DNA of 64,000 nt from Candidatus Ozemobacteraceae bacterium (lineage in GTDB: Bacteria > Muiribacteriota > Ozemobacteria > Ozemobacterales > Ozemobacteraceae), in contig DAOSOK010000001.1 in the NCBI GenBank assembly GCA_035373905.1, forward strand, positions 124,001 through 188,000. Reading direction: 5' to 3'. Below are positions 34,901 through 43,358 of this stretch, piece after piece (position 1 is the stretch's first letter; the number at the start of each line of letters is the position of its first letter). Below the pieces are notes generated by a model. That model saw nothing but the letters and a program-made list of their open reading frames with translations, had not been told where the DNA came from and did no database searches. A program made the translations under genes and the position numbers.

Positions 34901-36204
34901 GGAGCGACGGGAACGGCGCCCTGCTCCTTTGAATCTATAGTTGTTTCTACAGAAATAGAGTCGAACTCGACATGCAGTTCTTCCGGCTCGGGGGCTGGCG
35001 CCGGAGCGGCTGGGCGGCGCGACTGGACGGGGGCGGGGGGGGGCGCCGCCGGGGGGGCTTTGCCTTCGATTCCCATGAACAGGCCGGCGAGGTCCTCGTC
35101 GACATCGGCGGCCGGGGATGCGGTTTCCGCGGTTTCGGCCGCGATGCCGAACTCCTCGGTCGAAGCCGGCGTTTCATCGTTGAGCGTGAAGTCCGGGGAG
35201 GGCTCGGGGGCGGGCCGCGCCTGCGGAAGAGGCGAAGCAGGCTGTTGTTTCGGCTGGGAGGTCGCGGGTGTCTGGAGAATGAACTGGTCGAGGAAGGCCG
35301 AATCCGACTCTTCGGCGGCGGAATGTCCAGCGGCCGCTCCGGAAGAGTCGGTAGCGGCGGGAGCCGCCGTGGCGGCGTCGAGGTCGCCGAACTCGAACGT
35401 GGCCGATTCGCCTGCGCCGCCCCCCATGTCGAGCGAGAATTCCTCGACGGTCTCCGTCGTCGGCAGCCGCTCTGTGGAAGGCGTCAGAACGATGGGGGCT
35501 TCCGGCTGGGGGCCGGGTTCGGCGGCCGGCATCGTCTCGGAGGCGGCCAGATCGACCGGCATGGATGGGGTATCGAGATTGAGATCCAGTCCGACGTCGG
35601 AAGGAGCCGAGCCCGGAGTCTCGGCCGGCTGTGCCGCCTGGGCCGGACTTTTCATTTCGAATTCGCTGAGATCGAGTTCCGTGGAGCCTCCGGCGGGTCC
35701 GGAGCCGAGATCCAGAGACAGGTTCCCGGGGTCGCTTCCGAGATCGAGGGCGAGGCCACCGGGGGTGCCGCCGAAATTCAGGTCGGGGATGGCGGGCGAG
35801 GGGGTGTCCAGTTCGAGGCCGGCGGGCGTCGCCTTGGAGTCGAAGGAGATGTCGAAGCCGCCCCCGGCGCCTGCGGACGTGTCGAGATTGAGGTCGAGAG
35901 GCGATTCCGTCGCTCCGCCGGCCGGAATGCCCAAATCGAGCGACAGGCCGCCCGTTGGGACGCCGGCGGCCGGAGGCGTCAGGTCGAAGCCGCCCAGGTC
36001 GAGGGTTCCGGCCGGGGTCTTGCCTTCGCCGGCCGCGGCGGCCGTGCCGGTCGCGTCGGAAAGATCGAGCGACAGATCGAGATCGAGCGGGGCACGTTCA
36101 AGCGGAGTTGCGGTGCCGCCGCCGCTTGTCGGCAGGGACATTCCGCACATATTGCAGAATTTGTTGTCGTTTTCGTTTTCAAAACCGCAGCCGGGACACT
36201 GCAT
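31918..36204 (-). CDS. giant zinc-ribbon / HEAT-repeat protein
   Basis: A 1428-residue protein. The N-terminus is a zinc ribbon (CPGCGFENENDNKFCNMCG; C3, C6, C17, C20). A low-complexity region rich in Ala, Gly, Pro, Leu and Asp (about 25-480) follows, with repeated Leu-Asp-Leu blocks. From about 490 to the end it is an unbroken array of some 25 HEAT or PBS-lyase-type repeats of about 32-37 residues (for example VKPLIKLLEEDNDDLRYVAL-like units). No enzyme motif is seen; it is probably a large scaffold. The start at 36204 has a GGAGG site; the frame is open 10 codons upstream. The antisense strand has a long open frame caused by codon bias. Confidence 0.85.
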   Translation of the reverse strand: MQCPGCGFENENDNKFCNMCGMSLPTSGGGTATPLERAPLDLDLSLDLSDATGTAAAAGEGKTPAGTLDLGGFDLTPPAAGVPTGGLSLDLGIPAGGATESPLDLNLDTSAGAGGGFDISFDSKATPAGLELDTPSPAIPDLNFGGTPGGLALDLGSDPGNLSLDLGSGPAGGSTELDLSEFEMKSPAQAAQPAETPGSAPSDVGLDLNLDTPSMPVDLAASETMPAAEPGPQPEAPIVLTPSTERLPTTETVEEFSLDMGGGAGESATFEFGDLDAATAAPAATDSSGAAAGHSAAEESDSAFLDQFILQTPATSQPKQQPASPLPQARPAPEPSPDFTLNDETPASTEEFGIAAETAETASPAADVDEDLAGLFMGIEGKAPPAAPPPAPVQSRRPAAPAPAPEPEELHVEFDSISVETTIDSKEQGAVPVAPAMPTGASLPAAEFLAAEEKAPTPVLEEMPPLTPKQELDECRRRLAETKDPDARYSIVLEMKELNQPDGYPDFVKLLGDELKDIREVAAEYLGDAAVKEAVRPLIQCLSAGDASLKFIAARSLGNIRSDEAVIPLIKLLEEDNDDLRYVALEALGKIGVTSALKAVSAFLKSRNHDLRFIACEAIGNIREPQSVNIVLPILKDPDFEVRLKAIEALGKIGSTAACDQLLVMLGEDNERLRLATIQALGQIKNPNAVDAMIDIFQVSTPQIKEKIIWSLGEIASDRAVDPLLNLSQTFNAKQIQLAIEAFSKIKSPKACRFILGILDRADKTVRIKAIDALGEIGEKATAGNLVPFLDAPEPELKIAAAQALGKIGNPVAIDPLVNRLSDSERDVRLHAIEALGMIRGAKAIPALVRSLGEQDEQIVTKAEWALCELQEMAVEPLTKALSTESAAVVPSLVRVLGRIGNIRAIFPLIKVLETAGAHLKRTVADSLLAIDKHLTEENPISVILKEGYSWAQFSIAEALAGMDDERAFDLLIKIARDTLTDKDFKKLAGIPDKRIVECSMQILHLIKLNVAQLFAKVGNDKAIPVIRDFFAQGDNAQRQWCVEALGGIQTEGALDALIDILKKPEYQIPLDLLSKQLIASKSRKLVEKLLLAASHPAEPVRYAIASVLGETRDPRAIRTLSQLVKDPADKVRGAAIEAIGKIGTTAAVPPAIEALKDAVEAVRAKAAQVLGELKDTAAVEFLEKTTSDTSELVRQLSVKALSQMADARVPDIIIKSLSDKSAVVRGTAVETLGQRKERIALPHLIKSLEDSAESVREKAAAALALIGDTQAILPLLARLDDPSPLVPLACSEAIVSFKSRAYLVLVEALKHPEERMRRHACDLLIRIGEDTLVQRLLKLASDRNNNLRENIARILGRIGGEKVVDTLVQLLADRNGSVRRTAAEALGTLRDIRAIVALKKAERDQTREVRQAASTAIQEIFKANKLT

Positions 36205-36249
36205 ATGGACCTCCGTCTTTTCTTGACCCCGCACCGGGATCTTGCGAGT

Positions 36250-36278
36250 ATTCTACCAATCTGTTCAGACCATGAAAA
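36250..36278 (-). promoter_or_regulatory. promoter of the HEAT-repeat gene
   Basis: Minus strand TTTTCA (36278-36273), 17-base spacer, TAGAAT (36255-36250). It separates the HEAT gene from the PTS operon transcribed in the same direction. Confidence 0.55.
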
Positions 36279-36335
36279 GCATTTTCTCGCGATGCCCTCC
36301 CGCCGGCAAAGCAGGATCAAATCGCGAGCCGGGAT

Positions 36336-38075
36336 TCATCCTCCCGGGTTGGCCGTCAGTTCGCCCAGGGCCGGGAACATACGCGCGTATTCGGCGGCCA
36401 AATCCACCTGTCGTCCCTCGGCGAGCATCTCTTGGACGAACATGACTACATCTCTCAATATTATATGTGGAATGATGCGGCGCATCGTCGTGACAGCGGC
36501 CGGCCGCATGCTCATCTCCTCGATGCCGATGCCGGCGAGGGTCAGAAAGCCTGCCGGGTCGGCGGCCATCTCGCCGCAGATGCCGACCCTGATCCCTTCG
36601 CCGCGAGCGGCGGCGACGCAGTAGAACAGGAACCTGAGGAAGGGGTTGCAGAGCGGGGACGCCAGCCGGGTGAGCCGCTCGTTCGTCCGGTCGATCCCGT
36701 AAAAGAACTGCAGCAGGTCGTTCGTGCCGAGGCTGATGTAGCGCGTATGCCGGGCGATATATTCCATCATGAACATCACCGACGGCACTTCGACCATGAT
36801 GCCCCATTCCGGGGGGGCCGACGGGGAGACATGGTCCAGCACTCGCTTCCAGACCGTCGCAATCGACTCGAGTTCTTCGGGCGCCGAGACCATCGGGAAG
36901 ATGATGCGGCAGTTGCGGCCGTCGCCGGCTCGGACCATCGCGCGGAGCTGCGGCTCGAGCACGTCGGGCCTCGAAAGCAGGAACCGGATCGAGCGGAACC
37001 CCATCGCGGGATTCACTTCATGGGAAAAGGGAAGATATTTGACGGGCTTGTCGGAGCCGATGTCCATCGTGCGCAAGACGGTCATGTCCGGCGCAGCGTC
37101 GAGCACCTGGCGGTAGATGGACTCCTGGAAACCTTCGGAAGGGAGGTCCATGCTTTCCATGAACAGAAACTCGCTCCGGAACAGGCCGATCCTGCTGATG
37201 CCGCGGCTCTTCATCGCCGCGAGTTCCTCGATACGGGCGATGTTTGCACCCAGCGCCAGTCGAACGCCGTCGCGAGTCGTCTCGCCGCTCTCCTCGGATG
37301 GTTTCTCCGCCGCCCCTTCGGGCTCCGCCGGCGCAATCGAAGCGATCATTGAGGGGTCGGGGTGGAGCGTCACGCGGCCCTCCCGGCGTGTATCGACAAG
37401 GATATAATCGCCGGTGCGCGCGACGCGCGCCAGGTCGACGAGGCCGAACACCGAGGGAATGCCCAGGGCGCCGGCGAGAATCGCCGCGTGCGAAGTGGCG
37501 CCGCCGGACTCGAGGCAGACGCCGCGCAGTTTTCCCTTGGCGAACTCGAGCAGTTCGGAGGGCGTCACCTCGTTGGAGATCAGCACGAACGGCTCGTCGC
37601 CGATTTCCCTCGCCGGGCCTTCGAGGCCCATCAGGTGGCGCAAAAGCCGGTCGCCGACATCCTTGATGTCGATGGCACGCTCGCGAAGATACGTGTCTTC
37701 GATGGCGGAGAACGCCGCCTGGAGGGCGTCGACGGTTTCCCGGACGATGCTTTCGACGTTCACCTTTTCGGCCTTGAGTCGCCGCACCATCTGCGGCTTG
37801 AACTGGGGATCGGTCAGCATCAGGAGATGGGACTCGAAAATGGCGGCGTATTTCTCGCCGTGCTTCTCCAGGGCTTCCTTCTGGGCGGCAAGAATGTCGC
37901 GACGGGTCAAAGCCGCAGCGGCCTCGAGGCGCTCGAGTTCGCTCTCGAGACGCTCCGGCGGGACGAGCGTCTTCACGACCTCGATCCGCCGGCGGTACAC
38001 ATAGGCGCGGGCGTAACAGACGCCGACGGAGCCCGTGATACCGGACAACTGGACTGGCGACCTGGGTTCGCTCAT
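36336..38075 (-). CDS. ptsI: PTS phosphoenolpyruvate-protein phosphotransferase (enzyme I)
   Basis: A 579-residue enzyme I. It takes phosphate from phosphoenolpyruvate and gives it to HPr. The active His is H196 in GGATSHAAILA; the PEP-binding domain shows FRSEFLFM, GTNDLLQFFYGIDRTN and the catalytic Cys in VGICGEMA. A linker around 250-265 (PAEPEGAAEKPSEESGE) is longer than usual. It is the last gene of the PTS operon, 8 bases after ptsH. Confidence 0.96.
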   Translation of the reverse strand: MSEPRSPVQLSGITGSVGVCYARAYVYRRRIEVVKTLVPPERLESELERLEAAAALTRRDILAAQKEALEKHGEKYAAIFESHLLMLTDPQFKPQMVRRLKAEKVNVESIVRETVDALQAAFSAIEDTYLRERAIDIKDVGDRLLRHLMGLEGPAREIGDEPFVLISNEVTPSELLEFAKGKLRGVCLESGGATSHAAILAGALGIPSVFGLVDLARVARTGDYILVDTRREGRVTLHPDPSMIASIAPAEPEGAAEKPSEESGETTRDGVRLALGANIARIEELAAMKSRGISRIGLFRSEFLFMESMDLPSEGFQESIYRQVLDAAPDMTVLRTMDIGSDKPVKYLPFSHEVNPAMGFRSIRFLLSRPDVLEPQLRAMVRAGDGRNCRIIFPMVSAPEELESIATVWKRVLDHVSPSAPPEWGIMVEVPSVMFMMEYIARHTRYISLGTNDLLQFFYGIDRTNERLTRLASPLCNPFLRFLFYCVAAARGEGIRVGICGEMAADPAGFLTLAGIGIEEMSMRPAAVTTMRRIIPHIILRDVVMFVQEMLAEGRQVDLAAEYARMFPALGELTANPGG

Positions 38076-38083
38076 GGACCTGG

Positions 38084-38356
38084 TCAGGCCTCCTCTTCGC
38101 CGAACCGGCTGTCGATGAGGGCCTTGATTGCTTCGACGGCGGCCTCCTCGTCGGCGCCGTCGGCGATGATCGTGACGGTATGTCCCGGTCCGGCGGCCAG
38201 CATCATAACGCCGAGAATGCTCTTGGCATTGACCTCGGTGTCATCCTTCACGAGCTGGACATCAGACTCGAACGTCGTCGCCAGCTTTACCAGCATCGAC
38301 GCCGGCCGTGCATGCAGTCCGAACTTGTTCTTTATCTCGACTTCCTTGCGCTTCAT
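38084..38356 (-). CDS. ptsH: phosphocarrier protein HPr
   Basis: A 90-residue HPr. The phosphorylated His is in GLHARPAS; the regulatory Ser in NAKSILGVMML is the site used by HPr kinase in bacteria that have it. No hprK is seen in the window. The gene lies between the EIID gene (10-base gap) and ptsI. Confidence 0.97.
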   Translation of the reverse strand: MKRKEVEIKNKFGLHARPASMLVKLATTFESDVQLVKDDTEVNAKSILGVMMLAAGPGHTVTIIADGADEEAAVEAIKALIDSRFGEEEA

Positions 38357-38366
38357 CCCGGACCCT

Positions 38367-39203
38367 TCAAATGAGAATTCCCCAGTGGTAGAGCACCAGG
38401 GCCATGACCATGAGCAGAAAAGAGATCATCAGCACGTCGACCTTCGCGCGATATCCGGCTGCCGCCAGGCCGACCAGCAACGCGGCGCCGATTCCCTGCA
38501 CGAGTTTTTCCCCGATGTAGAAATACTCGAGCGGCAGGTTGGACAGCAGGAACGGCGTGTGCAGGTTGACATGGTTCGGAACGAGGTAGCAGAGCAGGGC
38601 GATGGTGGCATACCGCAACGCCAGCCGCGCGCGCTGGATGTTGAACGTCTTGAGAAGCTTGATGACGTCTGTGCCGAGTTGGTACCCCCAGAATATCCCG
38701 CGGAATCGGAAATACAAGTGGGGCATATTATACACGACCAGGAAGAGAATTGGGGTAAGCAAAAAATTCCCGAACGCCAGCGTCAGGGCCGCCGCGGCGA
38801 CGAAGGGGCGCCACGAGTCCCAGAAGAAGCCGTCGCCGACGGCGGCGCAAGCCGTCATCAGGCCTTCCTTCGTGTCGTGAATGATCTCGGCGTCGATCTC
38901 GCCGCGGGCGAGCCGCTCCTCGAGCGACAGGACGACTCCCATCACGAGGGAGGAAAAATAGGGGTTCGTATTGAAATACTCGAGATGCCGCTCATACGCC
39001 GCCTTGCGCGCGGGGCCGGCCGGATACAACTCGTCGAGGGCGGGTTGCAGAGCATACAGAAATCCCATGTTCATCATGCCGCGGTAGTTCCAGGAGGCTT
39101 GCAGGAAGAAGCTCCGGAAAGCGATCTTGAGCAGCATGAACCTGCCGAACGTCGTTCCGTTCTTCCGTTCCGCGGGCATCGTCGTGGTTTCAGGCTGAGC
39201 CAT
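38367..39203 (-). CDS. PTS mannose-family EIID subunit
   Basis: A 278-residue membrane protein. Motifs such as SFFLQASWNYRGMMNMGFLYAL and the family blocks EGLMTACAAVGDGFFWDSWRP identify the mannose-class IID component (quoted in parts under 20 residues: ASWNYRGMMNMGFLYALQP). Together with IIC it forms the sugar channel. Its start overlaps the IIC stop by 14 bases. Confidence 0.93.
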   Translation of the reverse strand: MAQPETTTMPAERKNGTTFGRFMLLKIAFRSFFLQASWNYRGMMNMGFLYALQPALDELYPAGPARKAAYERHLEYFNTNPYFSSLVMGVVLSLEERLARGEIDAEIIHDTKEGLMTACAAVGDGFFWDSWRPFVAAAALTLAFGNFLLTPILFLVVYNMPHLYFRFRGIFWGYQLGTDVIKLLKTFNIQRARLALRYATIALLCYLVPNHVNLHTPFLLSNLPLEYFYIGEKLVQGIGAALLVGLAAAGYRAKVDVLMISFLLMVMALVLYHWGILI

Positions 39204-39993
39204 GCGCTGTCCGGTATGTTCTGGCGGCGATCAGCGCCGCGGCGAGCCAGCCCGCCCAAATATTGGCCGGAAGGATCGTGAACAGGGCGATTCCGGCGAC
39301 GAACCATCTCAGTTCCTGTCTGTCCTTGATGCACATGCCGGCGAGAACGGCGAAGCCGACGGAGGGGAGGAGGCCCTGGATGACGATGAATCCGGTATTC
39401 TGGCCGAAGCTGAGTGAGCGGGTGAACGCACGGAGCGGTTCGACGCCGAGCCAGGTGACGATGAAACAGAAGAGAAAGGCTTTTCCGAAGGTATACAGGC
39501 CCCCGACCGTATGGCCGACCGAAAGGGCCCAGGTGGTGTCGCTCGCATGGAGGCGGGCTGTTACCCAGCTCTCCATGCGCGTGTTGAGTCGGCGGATGCC
39601 TCGGTCGAGGGCGCGGCCGAGCAAACCGAGCGCGACGGCGACCAGAAGCGCGACCGTATTACAGACTTCGCGTTCGACGTAGGTGTCGAAGTCGCGGCCG
39701 GCGAGGAAGCCCAGGGCGACGGAGAGCACCGACGCGAGCGCGGCGTCGGGGGGCACGTTCATGCCGAGCGGGAGTTGTTCGATCCAGAGGAGCTGGAGGA
39801 TCGTTCCGATCATGAGGCCGAGCTTCAGGCCGGCGGCTTCCTGGCCGACGAGGGCTCCCAGGAAAAGGCCGGTCAGCGGGGCCGCGACGATGGGCTGGGA
39901 GATCATGAACTGCCAGGTCGCCGTCGAGTCGAGGTCGACGACGCCGCCGATGAGCCCGATCAGCAGCGAGGATATCAGGTGGTCGTTCGGCAT
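39190..39993 (-). CDS. PTS mannose-family EIIC subunit
   Basis: A 267-residue polytopic membrane protein with about seven helices. QPIVAAPLTGLFLGALVG and LQLLWIEQLPLGMNVPPDA are typical of the mannose/sorbose IIC family. It moves and binds the sugar while IIB phosphorylates it. It follows the ABC binding-protein gene by 4 bases, an unusual neighbour. Substrate cannot be told from sequence; mannose, hexosamines or fructose-amino compounds are all possible. Confidence 0.92.
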   Translation of the reverse strand: MPNDHLISSLLIGLIGGVVDLDSTATWQFMISQPIVAAPLTGLFLGALVGQEAAGLKLGLMIGTILQLLWIEQLPLGMNVPPDAALASVLSVALGFLAGRDFDTYVEREVCNTVALLVAVALGLLGRALDRGIRRLNTRMESWVTARLHASDTTWALSVGHTVGGLYTFGKAFLFCFIVTWLGVEPLRAFTRSLSFGQNTGFIVIQGLLPSVGFAVLAGMCIKDRQELRWFVAGIALFTILPANIWAGWLAAALIAARTYRTAHGSA

Positions 39994-39997
39994 GGGT

Positions 39998-41335
39998 TCA
40001 GTGGCGCCTCTTCAGCACCGCCTCCATGTCGCGGACCGCATCTTCGGGCGCGACATCGCCGTTGATCACGAGCGACAGATGGTCGCCGATCGGGCCATAC
40101 ATGCTCCCGTTGCGGGGCTGATATTCCGTGTTTTTCAGCATCTGCAGCTGCATGATGAAGGGCGAGAGGAACGGGTCGTTCTTGACCTCGGGGTCGGTGA
40201 AAAGCGCACGGCGGGCGGGCAGGCCATAGGTGCGCTTGACGAAAATCGCCAGCCCCTCGGGGGAACAGCAGAAACGCACGAACGCCTGGGCTTCCGGCCG
40301 ATGCTTGCTGCCCTTGCCGACGACGAGACTCTGGCAGCCGACCGGGCTGTGCCGGGCGAAAGGGCCGCGCGGAAGCGGGGCGACCCCGAGATTCTCGGTT
40401 TTTTCCTTGAACTCCTGGCCGGCCAGCATGTCGCGGATGGCCCAGGGGCCGTTCAGGATCATGCTGATCTGGCCGGATTTGAAACCCTGCATCATGATCG
40501 AATACGCGTCATTGCGGACGTTCACCGGGGGAACGGCTTTGTCGACCTCTTTCAGGTCGATCAGGTAGTGGAGCGCTTTCAGGGTCTGGTCCGAGTTGAT
40601 GGTCAGGTTGCCCGCCTCGTCGACGTAGCGCCCGCCGAAGCCGAAGAGAAACGGCTCGAACCACCAGCCTTCCGGGTGGAGAAAGAAGCCGTAGCGCCCC
40701 TTCCCGGGATCGGTGAGCTTTCGCGCGGTCTCGCGGAACGCGTCGAAGTCTTCGGGCGGACGTTCTATACCTGCATCTTTAAAATGAGTCTTGTTGTAGA
40801 AGAGGGCGAGACAGTCCAGCGTGTGCGGGATTCCCCACGTCCGGCCGTCGATGGTGACGACGTCGCGGGCGAGGGGAAGCAGGTCTTCGAGTTCCTCCTG
40901 CATGCCGGTCGTATTGAACTCCTCGACGAGGCGTTGTTTCGCGAAGTCCTTGAGCCAGAAACGGTCGGAACGGAAGACGTCCGGGGCGGTGCCCGACTTG
41001 ACGGCCTGCTCGTATTTCGCGCGGGCCTGGCTGAACGGAACGTTTTCGACGTCGACGGCGATATCGGGATATTTGAGCTTGAACTCGGTCAGGACGCCGG
41101 CGAACGCTTCGCACTCGGCCTGGTTCATCGTGTTCCAGAACTTCAGGCGCGCCTTTCCGAGACCTGGAACGATTGGGGTGCCGGAGGAGCCCTGCTTTCC
41201 GGTGCCTCCGCAGCCTGCGGCGAAAAGGGCCGCGAAGAGGAGGGTCAGACACAACAGCGCCGCCGCCAGGCCTCGACGGCCGGCGGCGGCTACGAGGCCG
41301 GATCCGGTCGACCGGCCCGAGGAAAGGAGCATCAT
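39998..41335 (-). CDS. ABC sugar-binding lipoprotein (family 1)
   Basis: A 445-residue lipoprotein with lipobox FAAGC (Cys about residue 42) and a family-1 solute-binding fold; IRFWNTMN-like start (LKFWNTMNQAECEAFAGVL), YNKTHFKDAG and ILNGPWAIRDM are typical. It would capture a sugar or oligosaccharide for an ABC importer. It sits between an ABC ATPase gene and the PTS EIIC gene, and no permease genes lie nearby. A near copy of the AT motif (TAAA-N8-TATAGAA, minus strand from 40781) is in the coding region. Confidence 0.9.
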   Translation of the reverse strand: MMLLSSGRSTGSGLVAAAGRRGLAAALLCLTLLFAALFAAGCGGTGKQGSSGTPIVPGLGKARLKFWNTMNQAECEAFAGVLTEFKLKYPDIAVDVENVPFSQARAKYEQAVKSGTAPDVFRSDRFWLKDFAKQRLVEEFNTTGMQEELEDLLPLARDVVTIDGRTWGIPHTLDCLALFYNKTHFKDAGIERPPEDFDAFRETARKLTDPGKGRYGFFLHPEGWWFEPFLFGFGGRYVDEAGNLTINSDQTLKALHYLIDLKEVDKAVPPVNVRNDAYSIMMQGFKSGQISMILNGPWAIRDMLAGQEFKEKTENLGVAPLPRGPFARHSPVGCQSLVVGKGSKHRPEAQAFVRFCCSPEGLAIFVKRTYGLPARRALFTDPEVKNDPFLSPFIMQLQMLKNTEYQPRNGSMYGPIGDHLSLVINGDVAPEDAVRDMEAVLKRRH

Positions 41336-42453
41336 GCCTCGCTCTGGCGCGGGATCCGATTGGTGCTCTTTTCGTCGAACAGGTGGAAGCGCGCCTGCGG
41401 AATATGGGCCGTGACAGTCTGGCCGACTTCCGCGTGCGTCGATGGGTCGACGCGGGCGATCAGGTTGTGGCCGTGCGCCTGCAGATACAAATACGTTTCG
41501 GCGCCCATCGGCTCGATCAGGTCGACGCGGGCGGGCACCTGGAGCGTCGGGATTCCGGCGGCCTTGTCGCCGATCAGGATGTGTTCGGGTCGGATGCCGA
41601 GCAGCAGGTCGTTTGCGTCGCCGATTCCCTTGAAGCTGGAGGCGAGGTTCATTTCCCAGGCGGCCGTGCCGGTGCCTTCCTTCGCCTGCAGATCCATGCC
41701 CTTGGCGGTGCGAGTGACCTTGAGGATGTTCATCGGCGGCGAGCCGATGAAGGTGGCGACGAACGTGTTGGCCGGCCGGCTGTAGATCACGTCGGGAATG
41801 TCATACTGCTGGATCACGCCGTTGTGGAGCAGAACGATGCGGTCGGCCATCGTCATGGCCTCGACCTGGTCGTGCGTCACGTAGACGAACGTGGTCATCA
41901 GCCGCTGGTGGAGCTTCTTGATCTCGGCGCGCATTTGCACGCGGAGCTTCGCGTCGAGGTTCGAGAGCGGCTCGTCCATGAGGAACACCTTGGGCTCGCG
42001 TACGATTGCGCGGCCGAGAGCGACGCGCTGACGCTGGCCGCCGGAAAGTTGCTTCGGAAGGCGTTCGAGGTAGCTCTCGAGGCCGAGAATGGTAGCGGCG
42101 TCCTTGACGCGTTTCTGGATCTCGGCTTCCGGCAGGTTGCGCAGGCGAAGGCCGAACGCCATGTTGTCCGCCACGTTCATATGGGGGTACAGGGCGTAGT
42201 TTTGGAACACCATCGCGATGTCGCGGTCCTTGGGCGGCAGGTTGTTGACCACGACGTCGCCGATGCGGAGTTCGCCGTCGGTGATGTCTTCGAGGCCGGC
42301 GATCATGCGCAGGCTGGTCGATTTGCCGCAGCCCGATGGGCCGACGAGAACGACGAACTCTCGATCGTTGATGTGGAGGTCGATGCCCTTGACGGTCGGC
42401 GACGATGCCCCTTCGTAGGTCTTGACGATCTTCGTGAATGTGACGGAAGCCAT
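41332..42453 (-). CDS. ABC sugar importer ATPase, MalK/UgpC/MsmX type
   Basis: A 373-residue ATPase with Walker A GPSGCGKST, signature LSGGQRQRVALGRAI, Walker B VFLMDEPLSNLDA and the C-terminal TOBE/regulatory domain of the MalK family. MsmX-type ATPases of this kind can serve several importers, which would explain why permeases are elsewhere. It overlaps the binding-protein gene by ATGA and starts 14 bases after the EIIB stop. Confidence 0.95.
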   Translation of the reverse strand: MASVTFTKIVKTYEGASSPTVKGIDLHINDREFVVLVGPSGCGKSTSLRMIAGLEDITDGELRIGDVVVNNLPPKDRDIAMVFQNYALYPHMNVADNMAFGLRLRNLPEAEIQKRVKDAATILGLESYLERLPKQLSGGQRQRVALGRAIVREPKVFLMDEPLSNLDAKLRVQMRAEIKKLHQRLMTTFVYVTHDQVEAMTMADRIVLLHNGVIQQYDIPDVIYSRPANTFVATFIGSPPMNILKVTRTAKGMDLQAKEGTGTAAWEMNLASSFKGIGDANDLLLGIRPEHILIGDKAAGIPTLQVPARVDLIEPMGAETYLYLQAHGHNLIARVDPSTHAEVGQTVTAHIPQARFHLFDEKSTNRIPRQSEA

Positions 42454-42466
42454 GAATGTCCTCGCT

Positions 42467-42934
42467 TTAGAGAATCTCGCCCAGCGGCAGGGGGTCGTTC
42501 TGGGGAGTGGGCTGGAAAACCGGCATGGGGCCGGATTTCATGATCAGGTCGAAGTGGGTACGGTCGTCGTCGTCGACGTGAAGCGCCTCCCGCAGTTCGG
42601 TCTTGCCGGGACGAGCGTGGAGCCCGCCGACGTTGATGACGGAAGGGGCGAGACCCGCCTGGAGGCAGAGCCATGCATCGCGTGGCGACGCGACCAATAC
42701 AAGCGTTTCCATGACCGCTGCGCCGAGCGCGTTCGCATCGCGGGTCGAACAGAACTGAAGAGTCACGGACTGGGGGACACTCAGCCCCATCATCTCCTGA
42801 CGCACGCCGTCCGCCGCGATACGGTCGTTCACGATCAGGATATGGGTCGAGCCGAGCGCGGGAAGCCAACCGACGATCACCTGGCCGTGAATCAGCCGGT
42901 CGTCGATTCTGAGAAAATGAACCGGTCTGCTCAT
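42467..42934 (-). CDS. PTS mannose-family EIIB subunit
   Basis: A 155-residue protein. RIDDRLIHGQVIVGW carries the phosphorylated His (H16) of the mannose-class IIB domain. The protein receives phosphate from IIA and passes it to the sugar. It overlaps the EIIA gene by ATGA. Confidence 0.94.
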   Translation of the reverse strand: MSRPVHFLRIDDRLIHGQVIVGWLPALGSTHILIVNDRIAADGVRQEMMGLSVPQSVTLQFCSTRDANALGAAVMETLVLVASPRDAWLCLQAGLAPSVINVGGLHARPGKTELREALHVDDDDRTHFDLIMKSGPMPVFQPTPQNDPLPLGEIL

Positions 42935-43356
42935 GCGGACGGGGCTTTCTTTTTTGCCATGCGCTCTTCGTAGAACGCCTTGAGATCGATGACGCCGCGC
43001 ATCGCCCCCTCGCGGGCACGCTGGGCGAGAGCGGTCACGTCGGTCGTGTTGCGGTGGTTCGCGGCCTCCATGACCATCGGGAGGTTCACGCCGGTGATGA
43101 CGCGGATGTTGTCGGTTTTCAGCAGTTCGACGCAGATGTTGGTGGCGCTTCCGCCGAGCACGTCCGTCATGATGAGGCAGCCGGTTTCGCGGTAGGGGGC
43201 GATCGCGTCGAACGCTTTCTGACGCAGGGTTTCAACCGATTCACGAGCCGAGAAGGTGATCGCCGTGAGATCGGTCTGGGGACCCATGATCATGCTCACA
43301 GTCTCGACGAGCACTTGGGAGAGCGTTCCGTGGGTTATGAGCACGAGTCCGATCAA
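42931..43356 (-). CDS. PTS mannose-family EIIA subunit, TTG start
   Basis: A 141-residue protein. VLITHGTLS holds the phosphorylated His (H9), and MTDVLGGSATNICVELL matches the family TDLxGGSPxN block. The start is TTG at 43356: a GGAGG site lies 7 bases before it, no ATG or GTG fits, and it is two bases after the stop of the HutP-like gene. It receives phosphate from HPr. Confidence 0.9.
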   Translation of the reverse strand: MIGLVLITHGTLSQVLVETVSMIMGPQTDLTAITFSARESVETLRQKAFDAIAPYRETGCLIMTDVLGGSATNICVELLKTDNIRVITGVNLPMVMEAANHRNTTDVTALAQRAREGAMRGVIDLKAFYEERMAKKKAPSA

Positions 43357-43358
43357 GG

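Noticed and set aside
31837..34932. A 1031-codon open frame on the plus strand opposite the HEAT-repeat gene
   Set aside because: It mirrors the GC-rich codon use of the HEAT gene; its product is compositionally odd (Arg/Asp/Glu-rich without hydrophobic core) and shows no motif.
34475..36226. A Ser/Gly/Ala-rich plus-strand frame opposite the low-complexity part of the HEAT gene
   Set aside because: The opposite strand has zinc-ribbon cysteines, a ribosome-binding site and a continuous HEAT array; the plus frame has none of these.
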